Under the pieces are notes generated by a model. The model saw nothing but the letters and a program-made list of their open reading frames with translations, was not told the DNA's origin and did no database searches. Positions 48,858-58,092 of a stretch of DNA of 64,000 nucleotides are shown here, one piece after another. The translations under genes were made by a program, and so were the position numbers. This DNA is from Klebsiella variicola (GTDB lineage: Bacteria > Pseudomonadota > Gammaproteobacteria > Enterobacterales > Enterobacteriaceae), in contig NZ_CP010523.2 in the NCBI RefSeq assembly GCF_000828055.2, positions 2,542,001 to 2,606,000 on the forward strand, in the 5' to 3' direction. Positions within the stretch are counted from its first letter, which is position 1; each line of letters opens with the position of its first letter.

Positions 48858-50030
48858 TTAGCGGAAGTCGACCCAGCAGGCGCCGTTGTCGGCAGACCGT
48901 ACGCAGTTTTCCACCCAGCGCACGCCGAACGCGCCGGCGCGAGCGTCCGGATACCAGAAGTCGGCCAGCAGCGCTTCGTCGCGACGGTCGGCGGCATCCA
49001 TGGCGATGGCGAAACGGCGATAGAGATTCGACCATGCCTCAAACAGTCCCTCCGGATGGCCGCCGCCGATGCGGTCATCCTGACGCGCCAGCGGATCGAG
49101 ATAGTCCATGCCGCGCTCGAGGATACGCACCGGCTCGCCCTGGATTTCATAGCGCAGCTGGTTGGGCTGTTCATCCCACCATTCGAGACTGGCTTTTTCA
49201 CCGACGATACGCACCTTTTGTCCGTGCATGGAGCCGCAGTTAACGGCGGAGCTCCACAGCGAGCCAACGGCGCCGTTGTCATACTCCATCAGCACATGGG
49301 CGTTATCTTCCAGCGGCGCGCGGCTTTTGACGAAGCTTTGTCTGGCGCACATCAGCCGGGTGATGTTCAGCTGCGGAGCCATGGTTTCAACCAGAAACAG
49401 CGGATGAGTGGCCAGGTCGCCCAGAACATAGCTGGGGCCGACAAAGCGAGGATCGACCCGCCAGCGGGTACTGGCGTTTTCCAGCTCCACCGGCTGGGCG
49501 TGAAAACCGTGGGCAAACTGCATATTGACGATACGGATGTCGCCCAGCAGCCCGTCGGCGATCATCTGTCGGGCCTGCAGGATCAGCTGGTGGCCGGCAT
49601 AGCCGTAGGTTACCCCGATGATCTTGTGCTGCCGCTGGCTGAGCGCCACCAGTTCGTCTGCTTCCTCGCTGCTGAAGCACAGCGGCTTTTCGCACACCAC
49701 GTGCAGCCCAGCCTCCAGCGCCGCCCGGCAGATGGCATAATGGGTGTTATTTGGTGTAGCAATCGACACCGCCTGAATGCCGTCCGGACGCTCCGCTTCA
49801 CCGCGGAACAGGCTCTGGTAGTCGGCGTAACAGCGGTCGGGATCCACCCCCAGCTGTTGGCCGAACTGGCGTCCGCGTTCGGCATCAATATCAAAGGCGC
49901 CGGCCAGCAGCGTAAAGGTGTTATCACGCAGCGCCGCTGAGCGGTGAATATAGCCGATCTGGCTGCTGCCGCCGCCGCCGACCATGCCCCAGCGCAGGGT
50001 GCGATCGAGAGGTTTTAAACCGTTAATCAT
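48858..50030 (-). CDS. Gfo/Idh/MocA family oxidoreductase
   Basis: 390 residues. The Rossmann motif GMVGGGGSSQIG is near residue 15, and EKPL (VCEKPLCFS) marks the active-site Lys. The C-terminal domain has DLATHPLFLVE with the catalytic Asp/His. Relatives oxidise sugars or inositols with NAD. AGGAGA 7 nt upstream sets the start at 50030. It follows the isomerase gene by 13 bp. The last step of a sugar or cyclitol pathway is likely, but the substrate is unknown. Confidence 0.88.
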   Translation of the reverse strand: MINGLKPLDRTLRWGMVGGGGSSQIGYIHRSAALRDNTFTLLAGAFDIDAERGRQFGQQLGVDPDRCYADYQSLFRGEAERPDGIQAVSIATPNNTHYAICRAALEAGLHVVCEKPLCFSSEEADELVALSQRQHKIIGVTYGYAGHQLILQARQMIADGLLGDIRIVNMQFAHGFHAQPVELENASTRWRVDPRFVGPSYVLGDLATHPLFLVETMAPQLNITRLMCARQSFVKSRAPLEDNAHVLMEYDNGAVGSLWSSAVNCGSMHGQKVRIVGEKASLEWWDEQPNQLRYEIQGEPVRILERGMDYLDPLARQDDRIGGGHPEGLFEAWSNLYRRFAIAMDAADRRDEALLADFWYPDARAGAFGVRWVENCVRSADNGACWVDFR

Positions 50031-50043
50031 GTTGCGTCTCCTG

Positions 50044-50967
50044 TCAGAATCCCACGTCGCGCAGATAGCGCAGACTTTCCGTGACCGCCTGCAGGCTGCC
50101 TGCGGCATGGCGCGGGTCGCGCTCTTGTTCAATGGTTATCCAGCCCTGATATCCTCGGCGGGCGAGAAAGTCTTTGATGGCCGGATAGTCAATGGCGCCG
50201 CTGCCGAGCGGGCACATTACCCCTTCGGCGCAGGCGGTGAAAAAGTCGATGCCCTCGGCGATGGCGCGCTGGTAAACCTGCGGATCCACATCCTTGAAGT
50301 GCAGGTAGTCGAGTCGTGCGTAATAGCGATCCAGCCAGTCGAGCGGATCCATACCGGCGTAGTAGAGATGCCCGGTATCCAGACACAATCCCGCGACGTC
50401 GTGTGGAATATCGTTCGCCAGCCGCTCGATTTCATCCGCAAATTCGATGCAGCCCCCGGCGTGGGGATGGATAACCGCCCGCACACCGTACTCCTGCCAG
50501 GCGAGGGTGCTGAGGGCGGTAATGTGCGCCATCATGCGCTGCCAGTCTTTGTCATCAAGACGTGGAGCGAGCGCGCCGCGCCCGGCAAAGCGCGCCCGTT
50601 CAGGGTTGCCGAAATCAATAATTACCAGGTAAGGCGGCTGAACAGGATGCCCTGGCGTGGGTTCGGCGGCCGGAACCTGCGACAGATTGCGGCAGATCTG
50701 ATGGGTCAGCGCCACCAGGGTGGGGAAATGGGCCTCGCTGACCAGATCGTCAAAGATCGTACCGGCCACCAGCGACAACTGATGCTGCTCCAGCGCCGCG
50801 CGCAGGCTGGCCGGGTCGGTGGGCAGGTAGCCCCAGGGCCCCAGCTCAATGCTGCGATAGCCGGCCTGCGCCGCCTCCTTCAGCACGGTAGCCCAGGCGG
50901 GAAGGTCAGGGTTTTTCGGGTCATCCACGCCCCAGCTGCAGGGGGCATTGGCGATAGAGAGTGTCAT
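50044..50967 (-). CDS. IolE/xylose-isomerase-like TIM barrel protein
   Basis: 307 residues starting MTLSIANAPCSWGVDDP, close to inosose dehydratases (IolE) and sugar-phosphate isomerases. Metal ligands are suggested in AVIHPHAGGCIE, LCLDTGHLYY, LHFKDVD and IEQERDP. AAGGAA precedes the ATG at 50967. It is the first gene of a two-gene unit and is preceded by an inverted repeat that resembles the operator at the LacI gene. Confidence 0.85.
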   Translation of the reverse strand: MTLSIANAPCSWGVDDPKNPDLPAWATVLKEAAQAGYRSIELGPWGYLPTDPASLRAALEQHQLSLVAGTIFDDLVSEAHFPTLVALTHQICRNLSQVPAAEPTPGHPVQPPYLVIIDFGNPERARFAGRGALAPRLDDKDWQRMMAHITALSTLAWQEYGVRAVIHPHAGGCIEFADEIERLANDIPHDVAGLCLDTGHLYYAGMDPLDWLDRYYARLDYLHFKDVDPQVYQRAIAEGIDFFTACAEGVMCPLGSGAIDYPAIKDFLARRGYQGWITIEQERDPRHAAGSLQAVTESLRYLRDVGF

Positions 50968-51082
50968 GTTGGCTTCCTTTTTACACAGGGGATGCCGCTG
51001 AGTATTGAATAAATATTTCATTCTCAACAATGATGGAATGATGATTTTTTGATGGTCATCATGCTTTGAATTGATGTGATTT

Positions 51083-51100
51083 TTGATAGTTTTTTATCAA
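51083..51100 (-). promoter_or_regulatory. candidate LacI operator before the isomerase operon
   Basis: TTGATAGTTTTTTATCAA, an 18-bp inverted repeat with arms TTGATA and TATCAA, 116 bp upstream of the isomerase start. It shares the half-site TGATAG with the element at 52227-52241. Confidence 0.5.
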
Positions 51101-51158
51101 ATTGAGGGCGGGCGCGGTCTGCCCGTTAACTGGCCCCGGCGGCGGCGGGGTCGGGAGT

Positions 51159-52199
51159 TTACATATTTTCTTTGGTGATGATATCGAAAGGCTGGGGGAG
51201 AGAAATCACCTCGCTCGGCGAGCGAGAAACCGCGTCCGTTATGGTGCGCAGCGTGGCGGCGGCAAACGCCTCCAGCCGGTGGTTAAGCATGATGTCGATG
51301 GTGCCATCGATCAGCGCCAGTTCACTGTCGTTTAGCGGACCGTGGCAGACCAGAGTGATCGCCTGCTGACGGCCGCTGTCGCGCAGCGCCTCGACAATGC
51401 CTTCGACGCCGCCGCAGGGGGCATAGATCGCCTGCAGGGCCGGGTACTGACTCAGCATCTGCTCCGTCACGCTCCTGGCGATATCCGCCCGTTCATGGCT
51501 GCGAACCGGCTCCAGGATCTGCTGCCCCATGCCTTGTTCACGCAGGCAGGAGCGGAAGCTGATCTCACAGCTTTCCTGACAGGTAAAACGATTGTCGCCA
51601 ATGATAATGCCAATTTCACCATCCCCGCGGCATAAGCGCTCGATAAACCAGGCGGCGGTGCGCCCGGCTTTTTGATTATCGAGGCCGATATATCCGCTGC
51701 GCTGAGGGACCGACAGATCCGAAAGCAGGGTGAACACGCGAACGCCGCGGGCGGCGGCCCGGGCGACTGCGTGGCGAATCAGCGGATGGTCCAGCGCCAC
51801 CAGGCCTAACACGTCCACCTCATCACTTAGCCGGTGAATGGCCTGAGCCATCGCTTCCACCGCATCGATGGCAAAATGCAGTATCACCGGCACCTGGCCC
51901 GCCGGTAGCCATGGGGCTGCCTCTCGCGTCAGCGCCTGGGCCAGCGGCAGGTAGAAGGAGTGGGTCTCCTGCAGCAGAATAAACCCCATTCTGACCGTGA
52001 ACGGCGCTTTACCCGCCGCCAGACGATAGTGGGGTTGCTCGAGGGTAAACCCCAGTCGTCGTGCCGCCTCCAGTACGCTCAATGCCGTGGACTCCTTCAC
52101 CGCCGCACGCTTGTTGAGCACCCGGTCGACGGTGGCAATACCGACGTTGGCTTCACGTGCGATATCGGAAAGTGTGATTTTAGTAGCGGATTTTTTCAC
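51159..52199 (-). CDS. LacI-family transcriptional regulator
   Basis: 346 residues. The HTH/hinge region is ITLSDIAREANVGIATVDRVLNKR; the effector domain is a periplasmic-binding fold (GFILLQETHSFYLPLAQAL, DVLGLVALDHPLIR, GRTAAWFIERL, GIIIGDNRF). It most resembles regulators of inositol or sugar catabolism. It lies upstream of the isomerase/dehydrogenase pair on the same strand, with 191 bp between; likely controls that pair and itself. Confidence 0.88.
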   Translation of the reverse strand: MKKSATKITLSDIAREANVGIATVDRVLNKRAAVKESTALSVLEAARRLGFTLEQPHYRLAAGKAPFTVRMGFILLQETHSFYLPLAQALTREAAPWLPAGQVPVILHFAIDAVEAMAQAIHRLSDEVDVLGLVALDHPLIRHAVARAAARGVRVFTLLSDLSVPQRSGYIGLDNQKAGRTAAWFIERLCRGDGEIGIIIGDNRFTCQESCEISFRSCLREQGMGQQILEPVRSHERADIARSVTEQMLSQYPALQAIYAPCGGVEGIVEALRDSGRQQAITLVCHGPLNDSELALIDGTIDIMLNHRLEAFAAATLRTITDAVSRSPSEVISLPQPFDIITKENM

Positions 52200-52596
52200 T
52201 GTGATGGCCGTTTGTGATGAGAGTTATGATAGAAACTATCACGATTAGTCTGGGCATAAAAGCCGCAATGTGGGCATCCTGGACAAAGCCAATACGCAGC
52301 CAACGGGCGAGAAGACCGATAGACACACTCTGTGATCAAAAGCGACTACCAGTTCTGGTATTGCTGCTATGCTGTTGAAATAGAATTAATAAAAATGACA
52401 TTATCGCATCCAGACGGTTAAACCACGCGCAAAGTCGCCTCGGGTGGGCGTCGCTGCGTGCAGAACCGACTATACTTGCCGCGCACGCGCGTCATTAAGG
52501 CTATTCGGTTTTTTTGTTATCACTTTATACCAGCGTCAGGGACGCATATCGTTATGTGTCGCTTCTGCGCCGGGAATTGGTCGGTTTGGGGCCTGT
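52200..52596. promoter_or_regulatory. LacI-GGDEF divergent region with palindromic operator
   Basis: A perfect palindrome TGATAGAAACTATCA (arms TGATAG/CTATCA, 52227-52241) lies 28 bp upstream of the lacI-type start, well placed for autoregulation. The remaining 350 bp lead to the GGDEF gene and contain an ORF extension without a ribosome-binding site; nothing else is recognised. Confidence 0.6.
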
Positions 52597-53853
52597 ATGT
52601 TATTAAAAGAACTGGCTGTTTTTGATGTATTAAGCACCCCGATATGGGTAGTCCATCCTTTTACTGAAAGTGTGGTCTATGCCAATCCGGCTTCCCGGAC
52701 ATTGAGCGGCGATATGTCGCTGAAGGAGATGCGTAACGGTATCTATTCGACCTGTCCTGAAACGCAGTTACAACATTATCTTCGCTATCTCGATACGATG
52801 ACCGAGATATTTGAAGTCTGGACGTTACAGACGGGCAAGGGCCTGCAGTCGGTATATTGTAAAACCACCCTGGTCGACACCGACGACAGCGGTACCTTAT
52901 TGCTGTTTGAAGCCGTGAAGCTGCTGGCGCAAAATCAATCCATTCATACCGGCTCCCGCCGTTATCAGCGACGCAACAATGGTTTTTTTGCCCGTTTTTT
53001 TATGACCAATACCGCGCCGATGCTATTGATCGATCCCAGTAAGGATGGTCGAATTGTCGATGCCAATATTGCGGCGCTGCGTTTTTATCATTATTCCGAT
53101 GAGGAAATGCGCAATAAACATACCTGGCAAATTAATACCCTTGGTCGGGACGTGATCCCCATCATGAATAATATTGCCAATATGCCTGGCGGGCATAAAC
53201 CGCTTAATTTTACGCATATTTTAGCCGACGGTACGCTGCGCCATGTCCAAACCTACGCCGGGCCCGTAGTGCTTTATAATATTCGACTGATGTTGTGCAT
53301 TATTCACGATATCACCGAGGAAGTGCATCTGAAAAAAGAGCTGGAATTCTCTGCCGCCCACGATCCGCTCACCGGATTGCTTAATCGCCGTGAATTTTAT
53401 CGCCTCGTCGAGGCGCCGTCATTTATCGCGCAAGGCTTTTGTCTGCTGTTAATCGATATCGATCATTTCAAGAGCATTAATGATATTCACGGTCATCAAA
53501 AAGGGGATGAAGTCCTGCTGGTGATCTCCCGCATTCTGGAAACGTCGGTGGATCGCGAAGATAAAATTTATCGCTGGGGGGGAGAAGAGTTTCTGCTCTT
53601 TTTACCCCATTCGCCGATAGCGCGCGCCCTGATACTGGCGGAAGGGATCCGCCAGGCGGTCAGCGAGTATCAGACGCTGTCGGTGACGGTGAGCATCGGC
53701 GTGGCCGAACACCATGACGGGGAAGCGATTGATCAGCTTTTTTCCCGCGTCGATAAAGCGCTGTATGTGGCCAAAAATGGTGGGCGCAACCGGGTCTCGC
53801 GCCTGCCGTTTGAAAATGTGGAACTGCTGCACAGCCGCGGAGGCGCGGCCTGA
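52597..53853 (+). CDS. PAS-GGDEF diguanylate cyclase
   Basis: 418 residues. Two PAS-like sensor regions (about 8-105 and 130-240, the second with MLLIDPSKDGRIVDAN) are followed by a GGDEF domain (250-410). The catalytic loop is RWGGEEF (GGEEF at 328-332) with FCLLLIDIDHFKSIND upstream, so it should make cyclic-di-GMP. The inhibitory site RxxD reads DRED (319-322): Arg is replaced by Asp, so product inhibition is probably absent. No membrane span. GGGG 6 nt upstream supports the ATG at 52597. An outer-membrane barrel gene follows. Confidence 0.87.
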   Translation: MLLKELAVFDVLSTPIWVVHPFTESVVYANPASRTLSGDMSLKEMRNGIYSTCPETQLQHYLRYLDTMTEIFEVWTLQTGKGLQSVYCKTTLVDTDDSGTLLLFEAVKLLAQNQSIHTGSRRYQRRNNGFFARFFMTNTAPMLLIDPSKDGRIVDANIAALRFYHYSDEEMRNKHTWQINTLGRDVIPIMNNIANMPGGHKPLNFTHILADGTLRHVQTYAGPVVLYNIRLMLCIIHDITEEVHLKKELEFSAAHDPLTGLLNRREFYRLVEAPSFIAQGFCLLLIDIDHFKSINDIHGHQKGDEVLLVISRILETSVDREDKIYRWGGEEFLLFLPHSPIARALILAEGIRQAVSEYQTLSVTVSIGVAEHHDGEAIDQLFSRVDKALYVAKNGGRNRVSRLPFENVELLHSRGGAA

Positions 53854-53977
53854 CCAGCCCGATGCTTTTTCTCCCCGCGGGACGCGCAGGCTGACTCACC
53901 GACTATACTGAGTGAACGCCAGCCTGCTGATTTAGGTGGCAATATTGTTAGCCTGTCGCTGAGGTGGCAAACGACAT

Positions 53978-54919
53978 ATGGTGCGTCTTTTCGTTCTCCT
54001 GTCGGTACTTTCGCTTTACGCGCCAGCGACGCTGGCGGCGAACGGCCACGCCATCAAACAGCGTGCCGATGCCGTATTGACTCTGATGAGCTATACCGTC
54101 GTCCCTGACGTGACCGCCAGCGATCTCAACATTGGTTCCGGCAGCAACGACAAACATAATCTGGCCATCACCCAGTTTGGCGGCGGGGCAACCCTCAGCG
54201 AGTCGTTTCCTCTGTACCTTGAAGGTACGATGGGTTACAGCCGTTACGACCCGCGCTTTGTGGTCAGCAATGGCGAACAGACGCGGAATGTGCCGACCAA
54301 ATGGAACAGTCTGACCACCACCGGCGGCGTCGGTTGGGATTTTTCGCTGCACCGGGACAGCCTCGGAGGCAACCTGGTGCTGCGGCCGATCGTCAATGTG
54401 ATGCTCGGTACCCTGGCCAGCGATGCGCGTATTGGTAGCTGGGCAATTGAGCGAAAAACCAACGCCGATCTGCAATTTCTCGACGGCGGTCGGTTCAACG
54501 CCTGGGGGCTGGGCGGGGCACTGATGCTGGATTACGAACGCTTCTCTGCCACCCAGGATATTGATGCCGAACTGCGTTACTCCTATATGCATCTGCAAAG
54601 TTTCGGCAGTAGCGCCGAGGTGGTACAGGGCGAGGCCAGCGCGGAGAATCTCGGCCTGTATCTGCGCCGCCGCGCGCCGATAGCCGACTGGACGCTGCTG
54701 GGCAACCCGCTGCGTTATGTGCTGGAGGGGGCGCATACTGAATTTCTCGGCGAGCAGCGAGGGGCGCTGGGCTTTACCGGTTTGACCTCCCTGGGGGTTG
54801 GCCTCGAGCTGGACAGCAGTAAATACCCGGTCTTTATCACCCGCACCCGACTGGTGGCGCGCTATATGTTCGGCAATAACACCACGGGCTATGGCGTAGG
54901 CCTGGCAATGAGTTTTTGA
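53978..54919 (+). CDS. solitary outer-membrane autotransporter-type beta barrel
   Basis: 313 residues. Signal peptide 1-20 (ends TLAA) then a barrel ending with Phe (GVGLAMSF). The strands with alternating hydrophobics and GG turns (LTTTGGVGWDFSL, AWGLGGALMLDYERF, RLVARYMFGNNTTGYGVG) match the solitary autotransporter-like barrel domain, which has no passenger. Its function is unknown. It follows the GGDEF gene by 124 bp on the same strand, hinting at c-di-GMP-linked surface control (inference). Confidence 0.78.
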   Translation: MVRLFVLLSVLSLYAPATLAANGHAIKQRADAVLTLMSYTVVPDVTASDLNIGSGSNDKHNLAITQFGGGATLSESFPLYLEGTMGYSRYDPRFVVSNGEQTRNVPTKWNSLTTTGGVGWDFSLHRDSLGGNLVLRPIVNVMLGTLASDARIGSWAIERKTNADLQFLDGGRFNAWGLGGALMLDYERFSATQDIDAELRYSYMHLQSFGSSAEVVQGEASAENLGLYLRRRAPIADWTLLGNPLRYVLEGAHTEFLGEQRGALGFTGLTSLGVGLELDSSKYPVFITRTRLVARYMFGNNTTGYGVGLAMSF

Positions 54920-54994
54920 TTACCCAAATTCTGGTGCCAGGCAATTCACAGGCCCCCCGGGAGAGGACCTGGAGGCGTGCCAGCGTCGCAACGA

Positions 54995-55046
54995 TGACCG
55001 GACGGTTCCCTCTCCCTTTGGGAGAGGGCCAGGGTGAGGGTCAATC
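54995..55046 (+). repeat. dispersed palindromic repeat, copy 2
   Basis: CCGGACGGTTCCCTCTCCC, TTT, GGGAGAGGG, then CCAGGGTGAGGGTCA. It lies between the convergent barrel and guaD genes and covers the guaD stop codon. Confidence 0.8.
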
Positions 55047-56351
55047 CTGACACCACACCCGCTCGCCATTCACCCACGTCTCGCTGATATTGCGTTCATC
55101 TCCCAGGGTCATCAGCACGAACAACTGCTCATAAATGTCATGGCAGCGGCCTGTGCGCAGACGCTGCAGCGGGGTGACCGCCGGGTCAATCACCACAAAA
55201 TCTGCCTCTTTGCCCGGCTGAAAATTGCCAATTTTATCCTCCAGCCGCAGGGCGCGCGCCCCGCCGAGGGTGGCGTGATAGAAGGCCTCGCTGGCGCGCA
55301 GGCGATAGCTCTGCAGTTGTCCTACCTTATAGGCCTCGCCCAGCGTCCGAAGCATGCTGAAGGTGGTGCCAGCCCCGACGTCGCTGCCGATGCCCATCCG
55401 CACCTGGTGCTGCCAGCAGGCGGGCAGGCGGAACAGTCCGCTGCCGAGAAACAGATTCGAGGTCGGACAGAAGGCAACGGCGGACCCGGTGTCATGCAGG
55501 CACTGCCACTCGGCATCATCGAGATGGATCCCGTGAGCAAATACGCTGCGTTCGCCGGTGAGCTGATAGTGATGATAGACATCCAGATAGCGCGCATGCT
55601 CAGGCCACAGCTGTTTAACCCAGGCGATCTCCTCGCGGTTTTCACTGAGATGTGTCTGCAGCCAGGTGTCGGGAAACTCAGTCCGCAGGCGCTGCACGGC
55701 CTCCAGCAACGCCGGTGTCGAGGTAGGGGCAAAGCGCGGGGTGATGGCATAGCCCAGCCTCCCGCGCTGATGCCAGCGGAGGATTAACTCCCGGGTCTGC
55801 TCGTAGCTCTCCCCGGCGGTTTCGCACAGATAATCCGGCACATGGCGATCCATCATCACTTTGCCGGCGATCAGCCGCATATTCAGACGCAGCGCCTCGC
55901 TGAACAGCGCCTCGGCCGAAGCCGGGTGCAGTGTACAAAACACCAGCGCGGTGGTGGTGCCATGGCTAATCAGCTGGTTAACAAAAAACTGCGCTATCTC
56001 CTGCGCGTAATCCGCATCGGCAAACTGGCTCTCCACCGGGAAGGTGTAGGTGGTGAGCCACTCCAGCAGCTGTTCACCAAAGGCGCCGATCATTTCAGTC
56101 TGCGGATAGTGAATGTGGGTATCGACAAACCCGGGCAGCAGCAGCTTGCCTCGCTGGTCGACATAGCCCTTCAGCGGATGCAGAAAGGCTTCACCCTCCT
56201 GCCATGGCAGCAGCGCGATAATTTTCCCGTCCTGCAAGAACAACAGGCCATCATCGAGATAACGGGCCTGAGCAGCCACCTCATCCGGGGTCTCTGCCAC
56301 GCCGGCGATATCAAAAAATGCACCGCGTACCGCGGTCTGGTAATCCATCAT
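55041..56351 (-). CDS. guaD: guanine deaminase
   Basis: 436 residues, amidohydrolase superfamily. Zinc ligands are in PGFVDTHIHYPQTE (His in HxH), THLSENREEI, FAHGIHLDD and GSDVGAGTTFSM. It converts guanine to xanthine and ammonia. In K. pneumoniae guaD is a separate unit of the hpxSAB-hpxC-guaD cluster, controlled by nitrogen supply through NtrC. Start at 56351, or the adjacent ATG at 56348. Confidence 0.95.
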   Translation of the reverse strand: MMDYQTAVRGAFFDIAGVAETPDEVAAQARYLDDGLLFLQDGKIIALLPWQEGEAFLHPLKGYVDQRGKLLLPGFVDTHIHYPQTEMIGAFGEQLLEWLTTYTFPVESQFADADYAQEIAQFFVNQLISHGTTTALVFCTLHPASAEALFSEALRLNMRLIAGKVMMDRHVPDYLCETAGESYEQTRELILRWHQRGRLGYAITPRFAPTSTPALLEAVQRLRTEFPDTWLQTHLSENREEIAWVKQLWPEHARYLDVYHHYQLTGERSVFAHGIHLDDAEWQCLHDTGSAVAFCPTSNLFLGSGLFRLPACWQHQVRMGIGSDVGAGTTFSMLRTLGEAYKVGQLQSYRLRASEAFYHATLGGARALRLEDKIGNFQPGKEADFVVIDPAVTPLQRLRTGRCHDIYEQLFVLMTLGDERNISETWVNGERVWCQD

Positions 56352-56451
56352 CGAACCTGCCTTCTCTTAACGCCTGGGAATAGTGATAAACAGCAAGATT
56401 GGTGCCAGTTTTCAGCCTGCCGCGGCCAGACGCCGCGGCAGGTGGGGAGGG

Positions 56452-57948
56452 TTACTCTTTTTGCGCTACCGCGCCGGAATGAAAGGCTGCGGTCGCCTGT
56501 GCTTCACGCTCGTCGCGGGCCAGCCAGCGGTAGAGGGTGGCGCCGAGGAAGACCCCGATAAACCAGCTAAAGTTCGCCACTTCATGCAGGGCCGGAATAA
56601 AGCTGATGATCAGCCCCAGGCCCACCGACGGCAGCAGGGCGGCAATCGCTTTCGGGTTAAAGCCGTTGCGGTACCAGTATTTGCCCTTCGGCGTATCGTC
56701 AAACAGATCGTCCACCGACACCCGGCCGCGTTTGATCAGGTAGAAGTCGGCGATCAGAATGCCAAACAGCGGGCCAATAAAGGCGCCCAGTACGTCGAGG
56801 GTATAGTGGATCAGCTCCGGCGAGTTAAACAGATTCCACGGCGTCAGAAGTATCGATCCCACCGCGGCAATCATCCCGCCGGTACGGAAGCTGATTTTCT
56901 GTGGCGCGCAGTTGGAAAAATCGAAGGCCGGAGAGACGAAGTTAGCCACGATATTAATGCCGATGGTGGCGGTAATCATGGTCAGCAGGCCAATGGCCAC
57001 CGCCAGATCGTTACCCACGCGGCTGACGGTTTCGATCGGGTCAGTGATCATTTTGCCGAACAGCGACTGGGTGCCGGAGACAATCACCACGGTCACCACC
57101 GAGAACAGCAGGAAGTTAAACGGCAGACCCCAGCGGTTACCGCGGCGGATCTCGCCCATGCTTTTGCCGTAGCGGGAAAAGTCACCGAAGTTAAGCAGCG
57201 GCCCGGAGAAGTAGGAGACGACCAGCGCCGTGGCGGTGATCATCTGCCAGGTCTGCTCGCCGGCGCTCAGGGATTTGCTGGCGAGGGTAAAGGAGATCCC
57301 ATCCAGACCGGTCTTGTATACAATCCAGCCGGCCAGCGCCAGCATCACCACATAAACTGCCGGACCGGCGATATCGATAAAGCGTTTGATGGCGTTCATG
57401 CCATGCCAGAACACCATCGCCTGCAGCAGCCACATGGTGGCGAAGCACAGCCAGCCGAGCGTTGACAGCCCGAGAAAGCTGCTGCTGGTCAGCGAGGCAA
57501 GGGAGGGCCAGAACTTGAGCAGAACCAGCATCAGGGCATTCGCCGCCAGATAGGTTTGAATACCGTACCAGGCGAACGCGATCAGCCCGCGGATCACCGC
57601 CGGGATATTGGCGCCGAAGACGCCAAACGCCTGACGGCAGATAACGGCGTATGGCACCCCGGCCATCTGGCTCGGCTTCGCCACCAGGTTAGCGCACAGC
57701 TGCACAATACAGATGCCGACCAGCAGGCAGAGCAGAACCTGCCAGCTGGCCAGTCCAAGCGTAAAGAAGCTCGCCGCTACTACGTAGCCGCCCATGCTGT
57801 GCACGTCCGACATCCAGAATGAAAAAATATTGTACCAGCTCCAGTTCTGGTCGCGGGTGGGCGCCAGATCCTCATTACATAGCCGCGGACTGTAGCTGGC
57901 GGCCGCCTCGTGAGTCTTCTTCTGCTGCGTGTGGGATGAATGTGGCAT
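56452..57948 (-). CDS. hpxC: NCS1 family allantoin permease HpxC
   Basis: 498 residues with 12 predicted spans. NCS1 signatures are WSWYNIFSFWMSDVHSMGGYVVAA (cited by ends), GIQTYLAANAL and LNFGDFSRYGKS. It imports allantoin, using a sodium or proton gradient. It is divergent from hpxS, and guaD lies behind it by 100 bp; the published organisation has hpxC as its own unit. Identity rests on family and location. Confidence 0.9.
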   Translation of the reverse strand: MPHSSHTQQKKTHEAAASYSPRLCNEDLAPTRDQNWSWYNIFSFWMSDVHSMGGYVVAASFFTLGLASWQVLLCLLVGICIVQLCANLVAKPSQMAGVPYAVICRQAFGVFGANIPAVIRGLIAFAWYGIQTYLAANALMLVLLKFWPSLASLTSSSFLGLSTLGWLCFATMWLLQAMVFWHGMNAIKRFIDIAGPAVYVVMLALAGWIVYKTGLDGISFTLASKSLSAGEQTWQMITATALVVSYFSGPLLNFGDFSRYGKSMGEIRRGNRWGLPFNFLLFSVVTVVIVSGTQSLFGKMITDPIETVSRVGNDLAVAIGLLTMITATIGINIVANFVSPAFDFSNCAPQKISFRTGGMIAAVGSILLTPWNLFNSPELIHYTLDVLGAFIGPLFGILIADFYLIKRGRVSVDDLFDDTPKGKYWYRNGFNPKAIAALLPSVGLGLIISFIPALHEVANFSWFIGVFLGATLYRWLARDEREAQATAAFHSGAVAQKE

Positions 57949-58027
57949 GAAACCTGCTCCTCTGAATGAAAACCCTTTGAAATGGATTGCTGAGGCTATT
58001 GCAGGATCCAGGCCAGAATGATGAATC

Positions 58028-58057
58028 TTGTATACAAAAAATAAATTTTATGTATAC
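58028..58057 (+). promoter_or_regulatory. tandem HpxS sites with an overlapping NAC-type motif
   Basis: TTGTATACAA (58028-58037) is a perfect palindrome; a second GTATAC is at 58052-58057, 22 bp on, about two helical turns. ATA-N9-TAT, the NAC consensus, lies between (58041-58055). This fits the published hpxSAB promoter with two HpxS sites and NAC between them. Confidence 0.75.
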
Positions 58058-58092
58058 GATCTGCTATCGATAAGTGAAACCGGAGTGGGTTA

